64,000 bases of DNA from DATBFG01 sp036558645. Lineage in GTDB: Bacteria > Acidobacteriota > Terriglobia > Terriglobales > Acidobacteriaceae. Shown one piece after another: positions 8,871-18,630 of the stretch (within the stretch, counting starts at the first letter, position 1; each line of letters opens with the position of its first letter). Under the pieces are notes generated by a model. It saw nothing but the letters and a program-made list of their open reading frames with translations, did not search any database and had not been told where the DNA came from. The stretch is from assembly GCA_036558645.1 (NCBI GenBank), contig DATBFG010000071.1:54234-118233 (forward strand), given 5' to 3'. The translations under genes and the position numbers were made by a program.

Positions 8871-11800
8871 TTACGCAGCCGCAGTATCGTACTCCGCTTC
8901 ACGGATGCTGGGATGTCCCAGGGGCTTCTCATGCAAGAGAAGTTCTGTTGCTTGGACTCTAGGCTCGGAATGGAACCAGCGGGTTACGACGTCATCACAA
9001 AGGAAGTTCGCAATAGACAGCAACGACATCCCTTGATGATGTGCCATCCAGCAGCGCACAACATCGAAGTGTTGACGCCAGCGCCGACGCCCTGTTCCGA
9101 AGTCAACCGCTTCGTAGAAGCCGAATGATCCAAGCCATCCGAGATCAACCATCCGACGAATATTCTGCAGGGCCGTTGGAGGATCGACATTGAGCGCCAG
9201 AAAAGTCGAGTAGGGGGAAATCACTAGCGAATTCAGCTCTCGCTTGCGTAGTGCCAGGTGCGGTAGGCCAAAGGCATGATACTGATAGTTGCCCGCATCA
9301 TCCATTTTGAAGTATGCAGATTCCGAAATCCCCCACGGGATTCCCCGACCCGCAGTATAGGCGCGTTGTGAACGCACGACCGCGTTGCGAGAACGTTCAA
9401 GCAATGTGTTGGGATAGGACCGCATCCACAGCGCTGGCATAAGGTATTCGAAGATCGTGCCCGTCCATGACATTAGGACCGGGAGACCGCCATCCAGGAT
9501 GTGAGTTCTTCCCAGCAGGAACCAACTTTCCTGGGGGATATCTTCCTTCGCGATGGCAACGAACACAGCCGTGCGAGATTCGGTTGCAAGCAGGTCGTAA
9601 CAGGCTGAATGCAGCTGTTGGTTATCGACATCGTAGCCGATCGACAACAACCCGCGCCGCTCGTTGAGTAAGAAGCTAAAATCCATTCCGTCCGCGAGCT
9701 TCTTCGACTCTGCCGCGATGCTGTTGAGATCCTGGATCAAGCCGGACACCTTAGTCCGCGCCTCTGAAAGTTGTGCGATAAACCTTTGCGCGAGCTCGAA
9801 CTGATCGCTGCTTCCGTTTGGTTGAATCGTCTGCATTCGCAACTCGAGGCGATCGATCACTCTGGGAATGTTCGCCAGCGTCACTCGTTCGGGTGCATAG
9901 ATCTTTTGTTCCGCCTCCGAGAGCAATCCCGAGAAGTCGGGGAAGAGCCATGGGCAATACAGCCACACGTTTTCCCGAACCTTTTGCAGCCTTTCTCGTG
10001 CATCTTGGGAGACCCATTGGACGTCTGCAGGATTCTTGGACCTCGACTCATCGATCTTCAGATGACAACGCTCGGCGAGCGCCAGCAGGCTCTGCAGCCA
10101 GTTACCATCCTCAAGTCTGCGCCTGCACGCACTTGCCTCCTTTTGCGGCAGTGCATGCAACTCTGATAAAACGCGCAGGTGATCATGAAAGCCATCCGAC
10201 AGGCAAGGTTCCAGCAGTGGGCGCCCTAATCGCTCGCGACAGCCCCGCTCGAGGGTCCAAAGCGATGCCAACAGGTTTCCATTGTCCACTGCAGAAACAA
10301 ACGAAGGCGGCAGCGACGAAAGAGTACGCGTGTCGTACCAGTTCAGCAGATGCCCGCGAAAGCGGGGGAGCTTGGCTACGCTTGCTAGAGTCCGAAGCGT
10401 TTGTTCAGTGAACTCAGGAATCGTCAAGTAGCCCAATTCGCAAGCCACTTGCCGTGCATTCAGGAGCAAGCCGAGATTCGTTGGCGAGATGCGTGGCGCA
10501 ATCGAAGCGGGTTCTTCCTGAACATTGTCAGGAATGAGCCAATTGTGCTCTTCGGTGCTGAATGCAGCAAAATAACGCCAGGTACGAAGCCCTGCACTGC
10601 GCACCATGGCGGTGTCTTTCTCCGGCACCTGATTCCGCACCGGAATTGAGGGGCGATTCAGCCACATTGCTATCGGCTTGCTTAACGCCCAGAGCAGAAG
10701 AATAGGAACCGCTACGATAAGCGCCTGCCGTTGAAAGACGGCAACCAGGATTCCGATAGCCAAGGCGAGCAGAGGAGTCCAGTTCAGGTACGTATCGACA
10801 GGAGTACGTCTGGCAGTTCCCAGTTCCACTTCTGCCGCGGTCTCCCATTCCAGCATGCGCTGGCGAGTCAGGAATCGCCGAACCGACGCTCTCACAACAG
10901 CGTCCAGTGACAATAAAGTCTGGTGAGCCAGGAAAATCAATGTCAGAAGAACGTTTACGTTCGCGCCGAAAAATGCGCTGAATGCATCTCGAGCAGTCTT
11001 GATACTTCGCTCGTAGCTGGCTCGGGCCAATCCGAATGCAAGCTGGAACCACGCCGGCACAAAGAGGATGGCAATGGTTGCCAGCGTCCAATAGCGCGCT
11101 GATCCGGGCAGCACCAACCACCCCAACACGAGCAGAAGAAATGTTGCCGGCTCAACGAGGCTGCGCCTGAGGTTGTCGAAAATCTTCCATTGAGAAATCA
11201 GCGAAATCGGATTACGCACCATGCGCCCCGACTCTTCGGGCACTCGGGAGAAGAGCCACCCGGCAACCTGCCAATCGCCGCGCAGCCAGCGATGTTTGCG
11301 GCGGTTATAGGCGCTGTAATGCGACGGGTAGTCCTCAATGACCTCAATGTCGCTCGCCAAACCTGCCCGCGCATAAGCTCCTTCGATAAGGTCATGGCTC
11401 AATAACGCATTCCGTGGAAAGCGTTGATTAAGCACCTGGTGAACCGTACTGACCTCGAAGATGCCTTTGCCCGTATAGCTGCCTTCACCGCACAAATCCT
11501 GATAAACGTCCGAAACCGCGCGAGTATAGATATCGAATCCGGTTTCGCCCGAATAGATACTGGCCAAACGGGAGCGAGCTGCACTTTGCACACTAACCCC
11601 AACTCGCGGTTGAAGAATTCCGTACCCGGCAACGACTATGTTTTTTTCTGGATCAATGATGGCTTGATTCAAGGGATGCGCCAAGGCACCAATCATGCGG
11701 TGAGCAGAACCCCGTGGCAATTCTGTGTCCGAGTCGAGAGTGATGACAAAACGCACTTTCGACAAGACCGATAAGTTACCGACCTTCACCGGAAAGCTGT

Positions 11801-13343
11801 CAAACTCTCCTCGCAGCAGCTTGTTCAGATCCAGGAGTTTCCCTCGCTTGCGTTCCCAGCCCATCCACACACGCTCGCGCGGGTTGTAGATCCGATGCCG
11901 GTGTAAAAGGAAAAATGAGCCTCTTCCTTGGCTCGTATACTTTTCGTTCAACCGGCGAATCCCATCAGCGCAGACTTCCAGCAACGGATCATCTTCCCGG
12001 GTCGCCTCACGTGCATCAGGCAGGTCGCTAAGCAGCGCAAAATGAAGGTTCGGATGATGATTGCCCAGGAACCGCACTTCCAGGTCATCCACCAGTCTTT
12101 GTACCTGGGCCTCATTGAACAACAGGCAAGGCACCCCGACCAGGGTCACACAGTCATCCGGAATGTCTTCAGAGAAATCCAGTTTTGGCAGGATTTGTGC
12201 CGGCAGCAGCGCGGTGATGAGGTAGTTCATGAGCTGAATGGCGCTCTGTGAACTTGGCAGGACCAGGACGATCACCATCATCAGGATGAACTCGGGAGCA
12301 GTGTGCGCCGGAGTCAATGCGAGAAGAATGCCAGCCGCGATCAGAAACGTCAGGATTTCGATTCCGGGTAGCAAGAACTCGTCCGGATGCTGCCGCAAAA
12401 AGATCGCGACACGCTCTCCAAACGGAGGGCGATAGCCTACTCGCTGATGCAGAACCGCACTACCTTCGGCAACGAGATAGTAGCCGATATGAGAATGGCG
12501 GGCCCGTACTCGCGGATCAGACGAGTAATCATGCTCCCGCGCGAGTGCTAAAGCTGTCGCAGCTACTTCCGTTTCGCTAAAATCTGAATGCTCGGCGATC
12601 CGTATGATCTTGTTGCGATAAAGATTCCGGCTCTCAAAATCCATGTTGGGATAGGCTCCCGACGGATCCTGACGCAAGATGCGATCAAATTGGATCAGCG
12701 GCTCAAGAATCTCTTTCCAGGATGTCTGGCTGACTTCTCGTAGGCTCCGCACACATGTCCCAACGCCTAATGACTCTGCTGGATGCGCTGCGAGTTCTGT
12801 ACCCCTCGACACAACCTGATCGAGTAGAGAAAGCTTGAGAGAGGGAACGATCGCCCACAACTCATTCATCTTCAGGATCGTTTCTTCCTGAAAAGCCTCC
12901 ACGTATGCCGAAAAGGCATCCTCGCTGAATTGATTTTCTACCGCTACGAGCACGCCGTCTGCTATCACGGCAACTCGTGGAGCCACGACACCCTCTTGAC
13001 TACGTACATGGGGCAGTGACTCGAGGACCCTCAAACTGTCGAGAGCGCTGCCCAACTCACCTCGCAGCAAGTGCGCGTTGTCGTGTAGCCAGCGATAGTC
13101 ATCAGAAGCAGTCTCGTCCCAGGGCTCCTTGAAAGCCACCAGCAGGTCGTCTAGCGCTTTGGACAGGTTCTCGCAACGCTCCGTGAAGTATTGGGATGCC
13201 GCAGTATTCGGGAGCCAGGCCAAGCCTCGTGCATGTTCCAGAGCACTTGCCCTTACGGCTTGGATGTCAGTTGTTTTGCGGGATACCTCGGGCAGACGCT
13301 CTGCTTCTGCGGTTGCCAGTTCCACGTGTGTGTTCTGCGGCAT
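8871..13343 (-). CDS. Cyclic beta-1,2-glucan synthase-like glycosyltransferase without GH94 domain
   Basis: A 1490-residue membrane protein. Two membrane segments (about residues 325-385) precede a GT84-like glycosyltransferase core with VTLVGVPCLLFNEAQV near 399, FVITLDSDTELPRG near 536 (the DxD metal site) and KHRWLRGDWQ. Further membrane segments lie around 735-900. The C-terminal 260 residues (SIGYDVDNQQL to HHQGMSLLSIANF) match the glucoamylase-like/cyclisation domain of NdvB/ChvB proteins. Classical synthases reach about 2800 residues by adding a GH94 phosphorylase that sets chain length; here the protein ends before it. It starts 11 bases after an ABC exporter gene, the same partnership as ndvA-ndvB. 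Linkage and cyclisation of the product are inferred, not shown. Confidence 0.85.
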   Translation of the reverse strand: MPQNTHVELATAEAERLPEVSRKTTDIQAVRASALEHARGLAWLPNTAASQYFTERCENLSKALDDLLVAFKEPWDETASDDYRWLHDNAHLLRGELGSALDSLRVLESLPHVRSQEGVVAPRVAVIADGVLVAVENQFSEDAFSAYVEAFQEETILKMNELWAIVPSLKLSLLDQVVSRGTELAAHPAESLGVGTCVRSLREVSQTSWKEILEPLIQFDRILRQDPSGAYPNMDFESRNLYRNKIIRIAEHSDFSETEVAATALALAREHDYSSDPRVRARHSHIGYYLVAEGSAVLHQRVGYRPPFGERVAIFLRQHPDEFLLPGIEILTFLIAAGILLALTPAHTAPEFILMMVIVLVLPSSQSAIQLMNYLITALLPAQILPKLDFSEDIPDDCVTLVGVPCLLFNEAQVQRLVDDLEVRFLGNHHPNLHFALLSDLPDAREATREDDPLLEVCADGIRRLNEKYTSQGRGSFFLLHRHRIYNPRERVWMGWERKRGKLLDLNKLLRGEFDSFPVKVGNLSVLSKVRFVITLDSDTELPRGSAHRMIGALAHPLNQAIIDPEKNIVVAGYGILQPRVGVSVQSAARSRLASIYSGETGFDIYTRAVSDVYQDLCGEGSYTGKGIFEVSTVHQVLNQRFPRNALLSHDLIEGAYARAGLASDIEVIEDYPSHYSAYNRRKHRWLRGDWQVAGWLFSRVPEESGRMVRNPISLISQWKIFDNLRRSLVEPATFLLLVLGWLVLPGSARYWTLATIAILFVPAWFQLAFGLARASYERSIKTARDAFSAFFGANVNVLLTLIFLAHQTLLSLDAVVRASVRRFLTRQRMLEWETAAEVELGTARRTPVDTYLNWTPLLALAIGILVAVFQRQALIVAVPILLLWALSKPIAMWLNRPSIPVRNQVPEKDTAMVRSAGLRTWRYFAAFSTEEHNWLIPDNVQEEPASIAPRISPTNLGLLLNARQVACELGYLTIPEFTEQTLRTLASVAKLPRFRGHLLNWYDTRTLSSLPPSFVSAVDNGNLLASLWTLERGCRERLGRPLLEPCLSDGFHDHLRVLSELHALPQKEASACRRRLEDGNWLQSLLALAERCHLKIDESRSKNPADVQWVSQDARERLQKVRENVWLYCPWLFPDFSGLLSEAEQKIYAPERVTLANIPRVIDRLELRMQTIQPNGSSDQFELAQRFIAQLSEARTKVSGLIQDLNSIAAESKKLADGMDFSFLLNERRGLLSIGYDVDNQQLHSACYDLLATESRTAVFVAIAKEDIPQESWFLLGRTHILDGGLPVLMSWTGTIFEYLMPALWMRSYPNTLLERSRNAVVRSQRAYTAGRGIPWGISESAYFKMDDAGNYQYHAFGLPHLALRKRELNSLVISPYSTFLALNVDPPTALQNIRRMVDLGWLGSFGFYEAVDFGTGRRRWRQHFDVVRCWMAHHQGMSLLSIANFLCDDVVTRWFHSEPRVQATELLLHEKPLGHPSIREAEYDTAAA

Positions 13344-13354
13344 TCTAGTGGGCC

Positions 13355-15175
13355 TTAACGGTAGCTGGCGGCCTGCAATTCGAACATCTCGGCATAGCGC
13401 CCGCCCCGGCTAGCCAATTGGTCGTGACTTCCTTCTTCCGCTATCTTCCCATTTTCAAGTACTACGATGCGATCGGCCATACGCACGGTTGAGAAGCGGT
13501 GAGAAATAAAAAGCGCCATTTTGCCGGTAGTCAGCTCCGCAAATCGTTTAAATACTTCGAATTCACTTCGTGCGTCGAGAGCTGCCGTAGGTTCATCGAG
13601 GATCAGCAGTTGCGCTTCCCGTAGGTAAGCCCTTGCAAGCGCCACTTTCTGCCATTCCCCTCCAGAGAGGTCGACGCCACCTTCAAAACGACGACCGAGC
13701 ATCTGGTTGTATTGCAACGGCAGCTTACCGATCACCTGATCGGCCAAGCTCTTTGCCGCTGCCATTCTCAGCAGATCCTGGTTGTTGATATCCTCGATGC
13801 GACCCACGGCGATGTTCTCCGCTGCCTTCATTTCATAGCGCATGAAATCTTGAAAGATAACTCCGATCTCCTTGTACAGATCTTCCAGACTGTATTCGCG
13901 GAGGTCCACTCCATCGAGCAGAACCTGCCCTTCTGTTGGATCGTAGAGCCGGGTGATGAGCTTGACGATGGTTGTCTTCCCTTGCCCGTTTTCCCCAATC
14001 AGCGCCACGCGCTCCTGTGGCTGCAAGTGAAAATTCAGTCTGTTCAGGATGAGCCGCGAAGTTCCAGGATAGCTGAATGAAACATTGCGGAATTCAAACC
14101 CTCGAACAATCGGTCGCGGGGCAGGTAGCGCATTCTCCTTGGACTGAATCGTGGGACGCATTTCAAAGAACGCCAGCAAGTCTGTAAGGAACAACGCCTG
14201 ATCGGCAATGCTGGAGGCCGTCGAAAAGATCTGCTGGATGTTGCTGCTGGTCTGCATGATGGCACCCGTCAGCAACTGCAAAGTACCGATACTAAGAGCA
14301 CCCTGAACCGTTCGCCAGACCACATACGCGTACGCGCCGTAATAACCGGCCGTTCCAATAATGGAGAACAACGACCCAACAATCAGCCGCCGCTTGGCCA
14401 AGTCCACATTTTCGTCGTAGATCTGGTTCGATAGGCGTGTAAACCGTTCGGTCAGGAAATTACTTAATCCGAAGAGCTTGAGTTCTTTGGCAGCTTCGCG
14501 GCTCCCGCCAAGCACGCGCAGGTAATCCAATTCGCGCCGGATCGGCGTCTGTCGAAAGTTTTTCGCATATCCCAAAAAGGCGAAATGGCTCTCCCCTAAG
14601 AAGGCCGGGATTACACCAAGGATCAGTAGAAGCAAGAGCCATGGCGAGAAGACCATGATGACCGCGGATAATGAAACCGCCGTGATCACCTGCTGCACCA
14701 GCCGTCCGATCGACTGGATCATTCCCAATCGGTCTGTAGCCTGCACCCGTGCCCGCTCCAAGCGGTCGTAGAACACTGGGTCTTCGTATGCGATCAGGTC
14801 CAGCGCTGAGGCATGTTTCATGACCTCGATGCTGACGTGGCGGGTGTACTTGTCGGCCAGAAGCGAGTCGAGGTAATCGATCCCTCGTGTGATGAGGCTG
14901 GAAAGAATCGCCAAGCCGAATTCTGCCCCTACTAGCCACCACAGGCTTGGATCAACAGGCTGATGCGTTGTAAGGGCATGCACAATCGCATCGATGATGA
15001 GTTTCGTGATCCAGAGCAGCCCGATGGGAAGCAGCGACACCACGACCCGGAGCGCTAACCCCAGAGACACGACCAGCGGACCGGAATCCCACACGATCCT
15101 TAGGACCGGGGGAATGTTTCGCATCGCCGTGAGGCGTTCTTTCCAACTGCCCCAAAACTTTGCCTGCTCTGTCAT
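13355..15175 (-). CDS. ABC exporter, fused permease and ATPase
   Basis: A 606-residue type I ABC half-transporter. Membrane segments occupy about residues 25-320. The nucleotide-binding domain follows, with Walker A GENGQGKTT near 393, signature LSGGEWQKVALARAYL near 505, Walker B LLILDEPTAALD, and the switch His in ALFISHRFS. It would act as a dimer in the inner membrane. It is the first gene of a two-gene operon with the glucan synthase-like gene (11-base gap), so export of that glucan, as NdvA/ChvA does for cyclic beta-1,2-glucan, is the best guess. Lipid or peptide export cannot be excluded from the protein alone. Confidence 0.9.
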   Translation of the reverse strand: MTEQAKFWGSWKERLTAMRNIPPVLRIVWDSGPLVVSLGLALRVVVSLLPIGLLWITKLIIDAIVHALTTHQPVDPSLWWLVGAEFGLAILSSLITRGIDYLDSLLADKYTRHVSIEVMKHASALDLIAYEDPVFYDRLERARVQATDRLGMIQSIGRLVQQVITAVSLSAVIMVFSPWLLLLLILGVIPAFLGESHFAFLGYAKNFRQTPIRRELDYLRVLGGSREAAKELKLFGLSNFLTERFTRLSNQIYDENVDLAKRRLIVGSLFSIIGTAGYYGAYAYVVWRTVQGALSIGTLQLLTGAIMQTSSNIQQIFSTASSIADQALFLTDLLAFFEMRPTIQSKENALPAPRPIVRGFEFRNVSFSYPGTSRLILNRLNFHLQPQERVALIGENGQGKTTIVKLITRLYDPTEGQVLLDGVDLREYSLEDLYKEIGVIFQDFMRYEMKAAENIAVGRIEDINNQDLLRMAAAKSLADQVIGKLPLQYNQMLGRRFEGGVDLSGGEWQKVALARAYLREAQLLILDEPTAALDARSEFEVFKRFAELTTGKMALFISHRFSTVRMADRIVVLENGKIAEEGSHDQLASRGGRYAEMFELQAASYR

Positions 15176-15451
15176 GGAATCAATTCAGCACTGCGGTCGG
15201 TAGGCTACAGAACCAACGTCACGTTCACACCGCCCAAGAACTTCTAATATTTTGCTCAATGAGAGATGCCGAAACAACACCTAAAGGTTTGATGACACAT
15301 ACACTTATACGCCATGAAGCGCCGATTGAGAAACTCAGTTTCGAAGCTACGAGGCCCTCGAAGTCAGGCTGTATCCAATCGTTTCTAGCGCTTGCGGATG
15401 TGAGCCTTACGACCGCCCTGCCAACAGAGGAACCAGTTCGGGTTCTTCCAG

Positions 15452-16933
15452 CTATTCCCGCTTTGACTTTCCCGGACCTAAGAGGGCGCGGCCTGGGAAC
15501 ACGTTTGCAACAACGTGGCCTTGGTCGACAACCAAAGTTCCCGCTACAACCAGATAATGCACTCCCACGCTGGGTTCCGACGGTTTGTCAAAAGTAGAGC
15601 GGTCCGTGATGGTGTCTGGATCGAAGACGACGATATCGGCGTCGACACCCTCCTGCAGTCGGCCTTTTTTTCGTGCCTGGGGAGTAGAGCGTTCAAGCAT
15701 CTGAGCCGGCATTAGGGTCATTTTGCGGATCGCGTCAACGAGCCTGATGCTGCCATTCTCACGAACGTACTGTCGCAAAACGCGAGAATAGGTACCGGCA
15801 TTCCGGGGATGACCTTCGCCCCCATCACTCGCAACCATGACCAGAGGGTGAGGAATCAGTTTATCGACGATCTCCTGGGTGTTCGCAAAGACGAGCACTA
15901 GATTTGTTTTGTTGGAGTTGTGCAGTTCGTCGAATCGCTGTTTGTTGAGGTGTTCGCCGGTATTTGGCAGCACAAGATTTTCGTAGCTGATGCCAAGCTT
16001 ATCCTGCCAGCCGGGATTAAACAGTGCAGAGTTGATGGAAGTCATTCCAGCAATGTACGGATAGGCCTCTGTTGTGACATCGAGACCCCGCGCACGCGCA
16101 CCCTCGATGAGCGAGAGACATTCCAGTGAATCGCGCAAGCAACTGCTGTTGATATGCACAATGTGAAGCGGTGCTCCGCTGATAGCAGATGCGCCAATTA
16201 CTTCGCTGACTGACTCGATAGCCGAACCTGGCTCATCCCGCCCTGCGCTGCGAACGTGCGTGTAGACAGGCACGTGCCTCTCGGCGGCCAAACGGAAAGT
16301 ATCGATGACTTCGAGTCGCGTTGCGCCGGGTGTGTACTGAATTCCCATTCCGACCGCCAAGGCACCGGCGTCCAGTTGTTGCCCCAAGCGGTCGAGTATC
16401 GCCTTGATTTGCTCCGGCGTGGCGTGTTGATCCGTTGCAGGGCCGCTCTTGGGCAGGATCTCCGGGATCCCAGCCTCCGCTGTTTCTCCCCCGCTTGGTA
16501 ATGGTGTGCTAAACACGGCCGCCCGCGCAGCCACATGGCTTGCTGACGTCCCGTAATTGATGATTGAGCGACCCTCTTTGATCTTCAGAAATGTCGCAAC
16601 ATCTGGAACACCGATCTCCAACTCCAATGCCGTTGTCACACCGTCGAGTGCCTTCAAATGTTGATTCTTAAGGTCCTGACTATGCTGATGAAGGTCGATG
16701 AACCCGGGCGCAACTACCAGGCCCCCGACGTTCAGCACTCGTCGCCCGTTCAAAGTCTCGGACGAAATGCGAGCGATCGTCCCATTAAGAATTCCGACGT
16801 TGCGTACGGCATCGAGACCGGTCTCAGCGTCAATAACCCGTCCTCCAGCCAGGACCAAATCGTATTGCTGTGCAGTCGCGCTGGTGATGAATAGCCCAAG
16901 AAGGAGGGGTGAGAAAAGGATGATTTTCAGCAT
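15452..16933 (-). CDS. Exported amidohydrolase, D-aminoacylase/dihydroorotase-like
   Basis: I use ATG 16933 because it opens a Sec signal peptide (MLKIILFSPLLLGLFITSATAQQ); the longer GTG frame adds polar residues ahead of it. The 493-residue mature-type fold starts with YDLVLAGGRVIDAETG and has the metal-binding GFIDLHQHSQ. A central HxH-like THVR and HIVHINSS region follows, then a metal/catalytic Asp in LVMVASDGGEGHPR, and it ends with the beta-sandwich ADIVVFDPDTITDR. This is the pattern of N-acyl-D-amino-acid deacylases, which hydrolyse N-acyl D-amino acids or related amides in the periplasm. Substrate is inferred from family only. It lies downstream of glpD on the same strand but is probably separately expressed. 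Confidence 0.85.
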   Translation of the reverse strand: MLKIILFSPLLLGLFITSATAQQYDLVLAGGRVIDAETGLDAVRNVGILNGTIARISSETLNGRRVLNVGGLVVAPGFIDLHQHSQDLKNQHLKALDGVTTALELEIGVPDVATFLKIKEGRSIINYGTSASHVAARAAVFSTPLPSGGETAEAGIPEILPKSGPATDQHATPEQIKAILDRLGQQLDAGALAVGMGIQYTPGATRLEVIDTFRLAAERHVPVYTHVRSAGRDEPGSAIESVSEVIGASAISGAPLHIVHINSSCLRDSLECLSLIEGARARGLDVTTEAYPYIAGMTSINSALFNPGWQDKLGISYENLVLPNTGEHLNKQRFDELHNSNKTNLVLVFANTQEIVDKLIPHPLVMVASDGGEGHPRNAGTYSRVLRQYVRENGSIRLVDAIRKMTLMPAQMLERSTPQARKKGRLQEGVDADIVVFDPDTITDRSTFDKPSEPSVGVHYLVVAGTLVVDQGHVVANVFPGRALLGPGKSKRE

Positions 16934-17070
16934 AGGTTCGCAATCACGCGCGACTGGGTAGCCGCCGATCTTGACGGCGTCATCGTACAGGCCCTTCACT
17001 TTGCCTGCAACTCAACCCGGACCGATATCCAAGTTCTATCTTGCAGCGAGATGGGAAACCTTCGAACTTG

Positions 17071-18630
17071 TCAGGAAAGCATGTAGCGGCGGGCCAGGTT
17101 CTGAAAGCTGGCGATTTGGTTGGCTTTCCAATCGCTGTCGCAATGCAACTCCCGAGCCATAATCTCGGCAGTGGTCGCCGCCATCTTCGACGCGGCCCGA
17201 GCGTCAAGAAATAGAGCCCGTGTCCGACGTGCCAGGACATCTTCAACCGTGCGAGCCATTTCGTTTCTGGTAGCCCAAATCACTTCAGCTGCACAATAAC
17301 TCAAGTCTGAGTGTAGAGGTTCCGCCAAACGAGGATCTTCGCGTATCAGCGCTTCAATGGTGGCGGCATCTGATCCGTAGATAGAGAACCTGCCCGTCCT
17401 CTTTTCTTCGCAAAATCCGTGCACCCGAAGATCCTCTGTCTTCGCGGCACGCTCCGGAAGCCGCGCCAAGGTCCCCGCCTGGTTCACAACGTCTTCCGCC
17501 ATTTTCCGATAAGTCGTCCACTTTCCTCCGGCAATACTCACCAGGCCTGAGTCATCGATCTTGATCGTATGATCACGCGAAATGGAAGCCGTGTTTCCTG
17601 CGCTACCGTTCCCAACCAGCGGGCGAATCCCTGCGAAGACACTCAACACATCCGCGCGCGTAGGAACCCTATACAAGTAGCGGGCAGCATTCTCGAGAAT
17701 GAAATCTATCTCTTCATCAAGTGGGACTGGCTCCAGTGATACATCTGTGATCGGAGTGTCGGTCGTTCCGACGACCGTGTGGCCGTGCCATGGAATCGCG
17801 AAGATGACGCGCCCATCAGACGTGTGCGGCACCATGATCGCGCTGTCGCCAGCAAGAAAGGACCCGTCAAATACCAGGTGAATTCCCTGGCTCGGTGTAA
17901 TGAGCGGAGTCACCGATGAATCCGCCATCTTGCGAATCGAGTCACAGAATGGCCCCGTCGCATTGATGACGACATCCGCTCGAATAGAGAATTCGTGTCC
18001 ATTTTCGATGTCTCGTGCAGTGGCCTCGTTCACAAAGCCGTCGGAAGCTTTGTTTAATCCAGTTACTTGAACATAGTTGACGACTACGGCGCCGTGATCC
18101 GCCGCCGTCTGCATAAGATTAATAAGCAGGCGTGCGTCATCGAACTGGCCATCGTAATAAATCACTCCTCCTCGCAAGCCATCCTTCTTGATTGTCGGGA
18201 GGCGCGCAAGAGTCTCCTCGCGTGTCAGTAGTTGTGATGATCCAAAACCATATTTCCCGGCTAACAGGTCGTAGACCTTCAATCCCAGCCCGTAGAATGG
18301 AGCTTCCCACCAATCGTATCGAGGCACTACGAATGCCAGGTCGCTGACCAGATGTGGGGCATTTTGTCGAACGATGCCTCTTTCACGAAGAGCCTCCATG
18401 ACCAGCGAAATGTTTCCCTGCTCAAGGTAACGAACTCCGCCATGGACCAACTTAGTGCTTCGGCTTGACGTTCCCTTACCAAAGTCGCTCTGTTCGACGA
18501 GCACGACTTCATATCCACGCGAAGCAGCATCCACCGCGATGCCTGCCCCAGTAGCTCCTCCACCAATGATGAGGATTTGCCAGGGCTGAGTGCGATTTAG
18601 AACTCGCTCCAACATCTCGCTACGGTTCAT
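17071..18630 (-). CDS. glpD: Glycerol-3-phosphate dehydrogenase, FAD-dependent
   Basis: Oxidises glycerol-3-phosphate to dihydroxyacetone phosphate and passes electrons to quinone at the inner membrane. The 519-residue protein has the FAD motif LIIGGGATGAGIAVDAASRG near residue 20, followed by the GlpD signature GTSSRSTKLVHGGVRYLEQG. ADVVINATGPF, PHTSDGRVIFAIPWHGHTVVGTTDT and SIAGGKWTTYR are further family motifs, and the alpha-helical C-terminal domain is complete. Its ATG overlaps the glpK stop by four bases, so the two are co-translated. No glpF or glpR is seen next to them. Confidence 0.95.
   Translation of the reverse strand: MNRSEMLERVLNRTQPWQILIIGGGATGAGIAVDAASRGYEVVLVEQSDFGKGTSSRSTKLVHGGVRYLEQGNISLVMEALRERGIVRQNAPHLVSDLAFVVPRYDWWEAPFYGLGLKVYDLLAGKYGFGSSQLLTREETLARLPTIKKDGLRGGVIYYDGQFDDARLLINLMQTAADHGAVVVNYVQVTGLNKASDGFVNEATARDIENGHEFSIRADVVINATGPFCDSIRKMADSSVTPLITPSQGIHLVFDGSFLAGDSAIMVPHTSDGRVIFAIPWHGHTVVGTTDTPITDVSLEPVPLDEEIDFILENAARYLYRVPTRADVLSVFAGIRPLVGNGSAGNTASISRDHTIKIDDSGLVSIAGGKWTTYRKMAEDVVNQAGTLARLPERAAKTEDLRVHGFCEEKRTGRFSIYGSDAATIEALIREDPRLAEPLHSDLSYCAAEVIWATRNEMARTVEDVLARRTRALFLDARAASKMAATTAEIMARELHCDSDWKANQIASFQNLARRYMLS

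Noticed and set aside
15160..15597. Plus-strand frame of 145 residues
   Set aside because: It overlaps the ends of two well-supported minus-strand genes, has no ribosome site and no recognisable domain.
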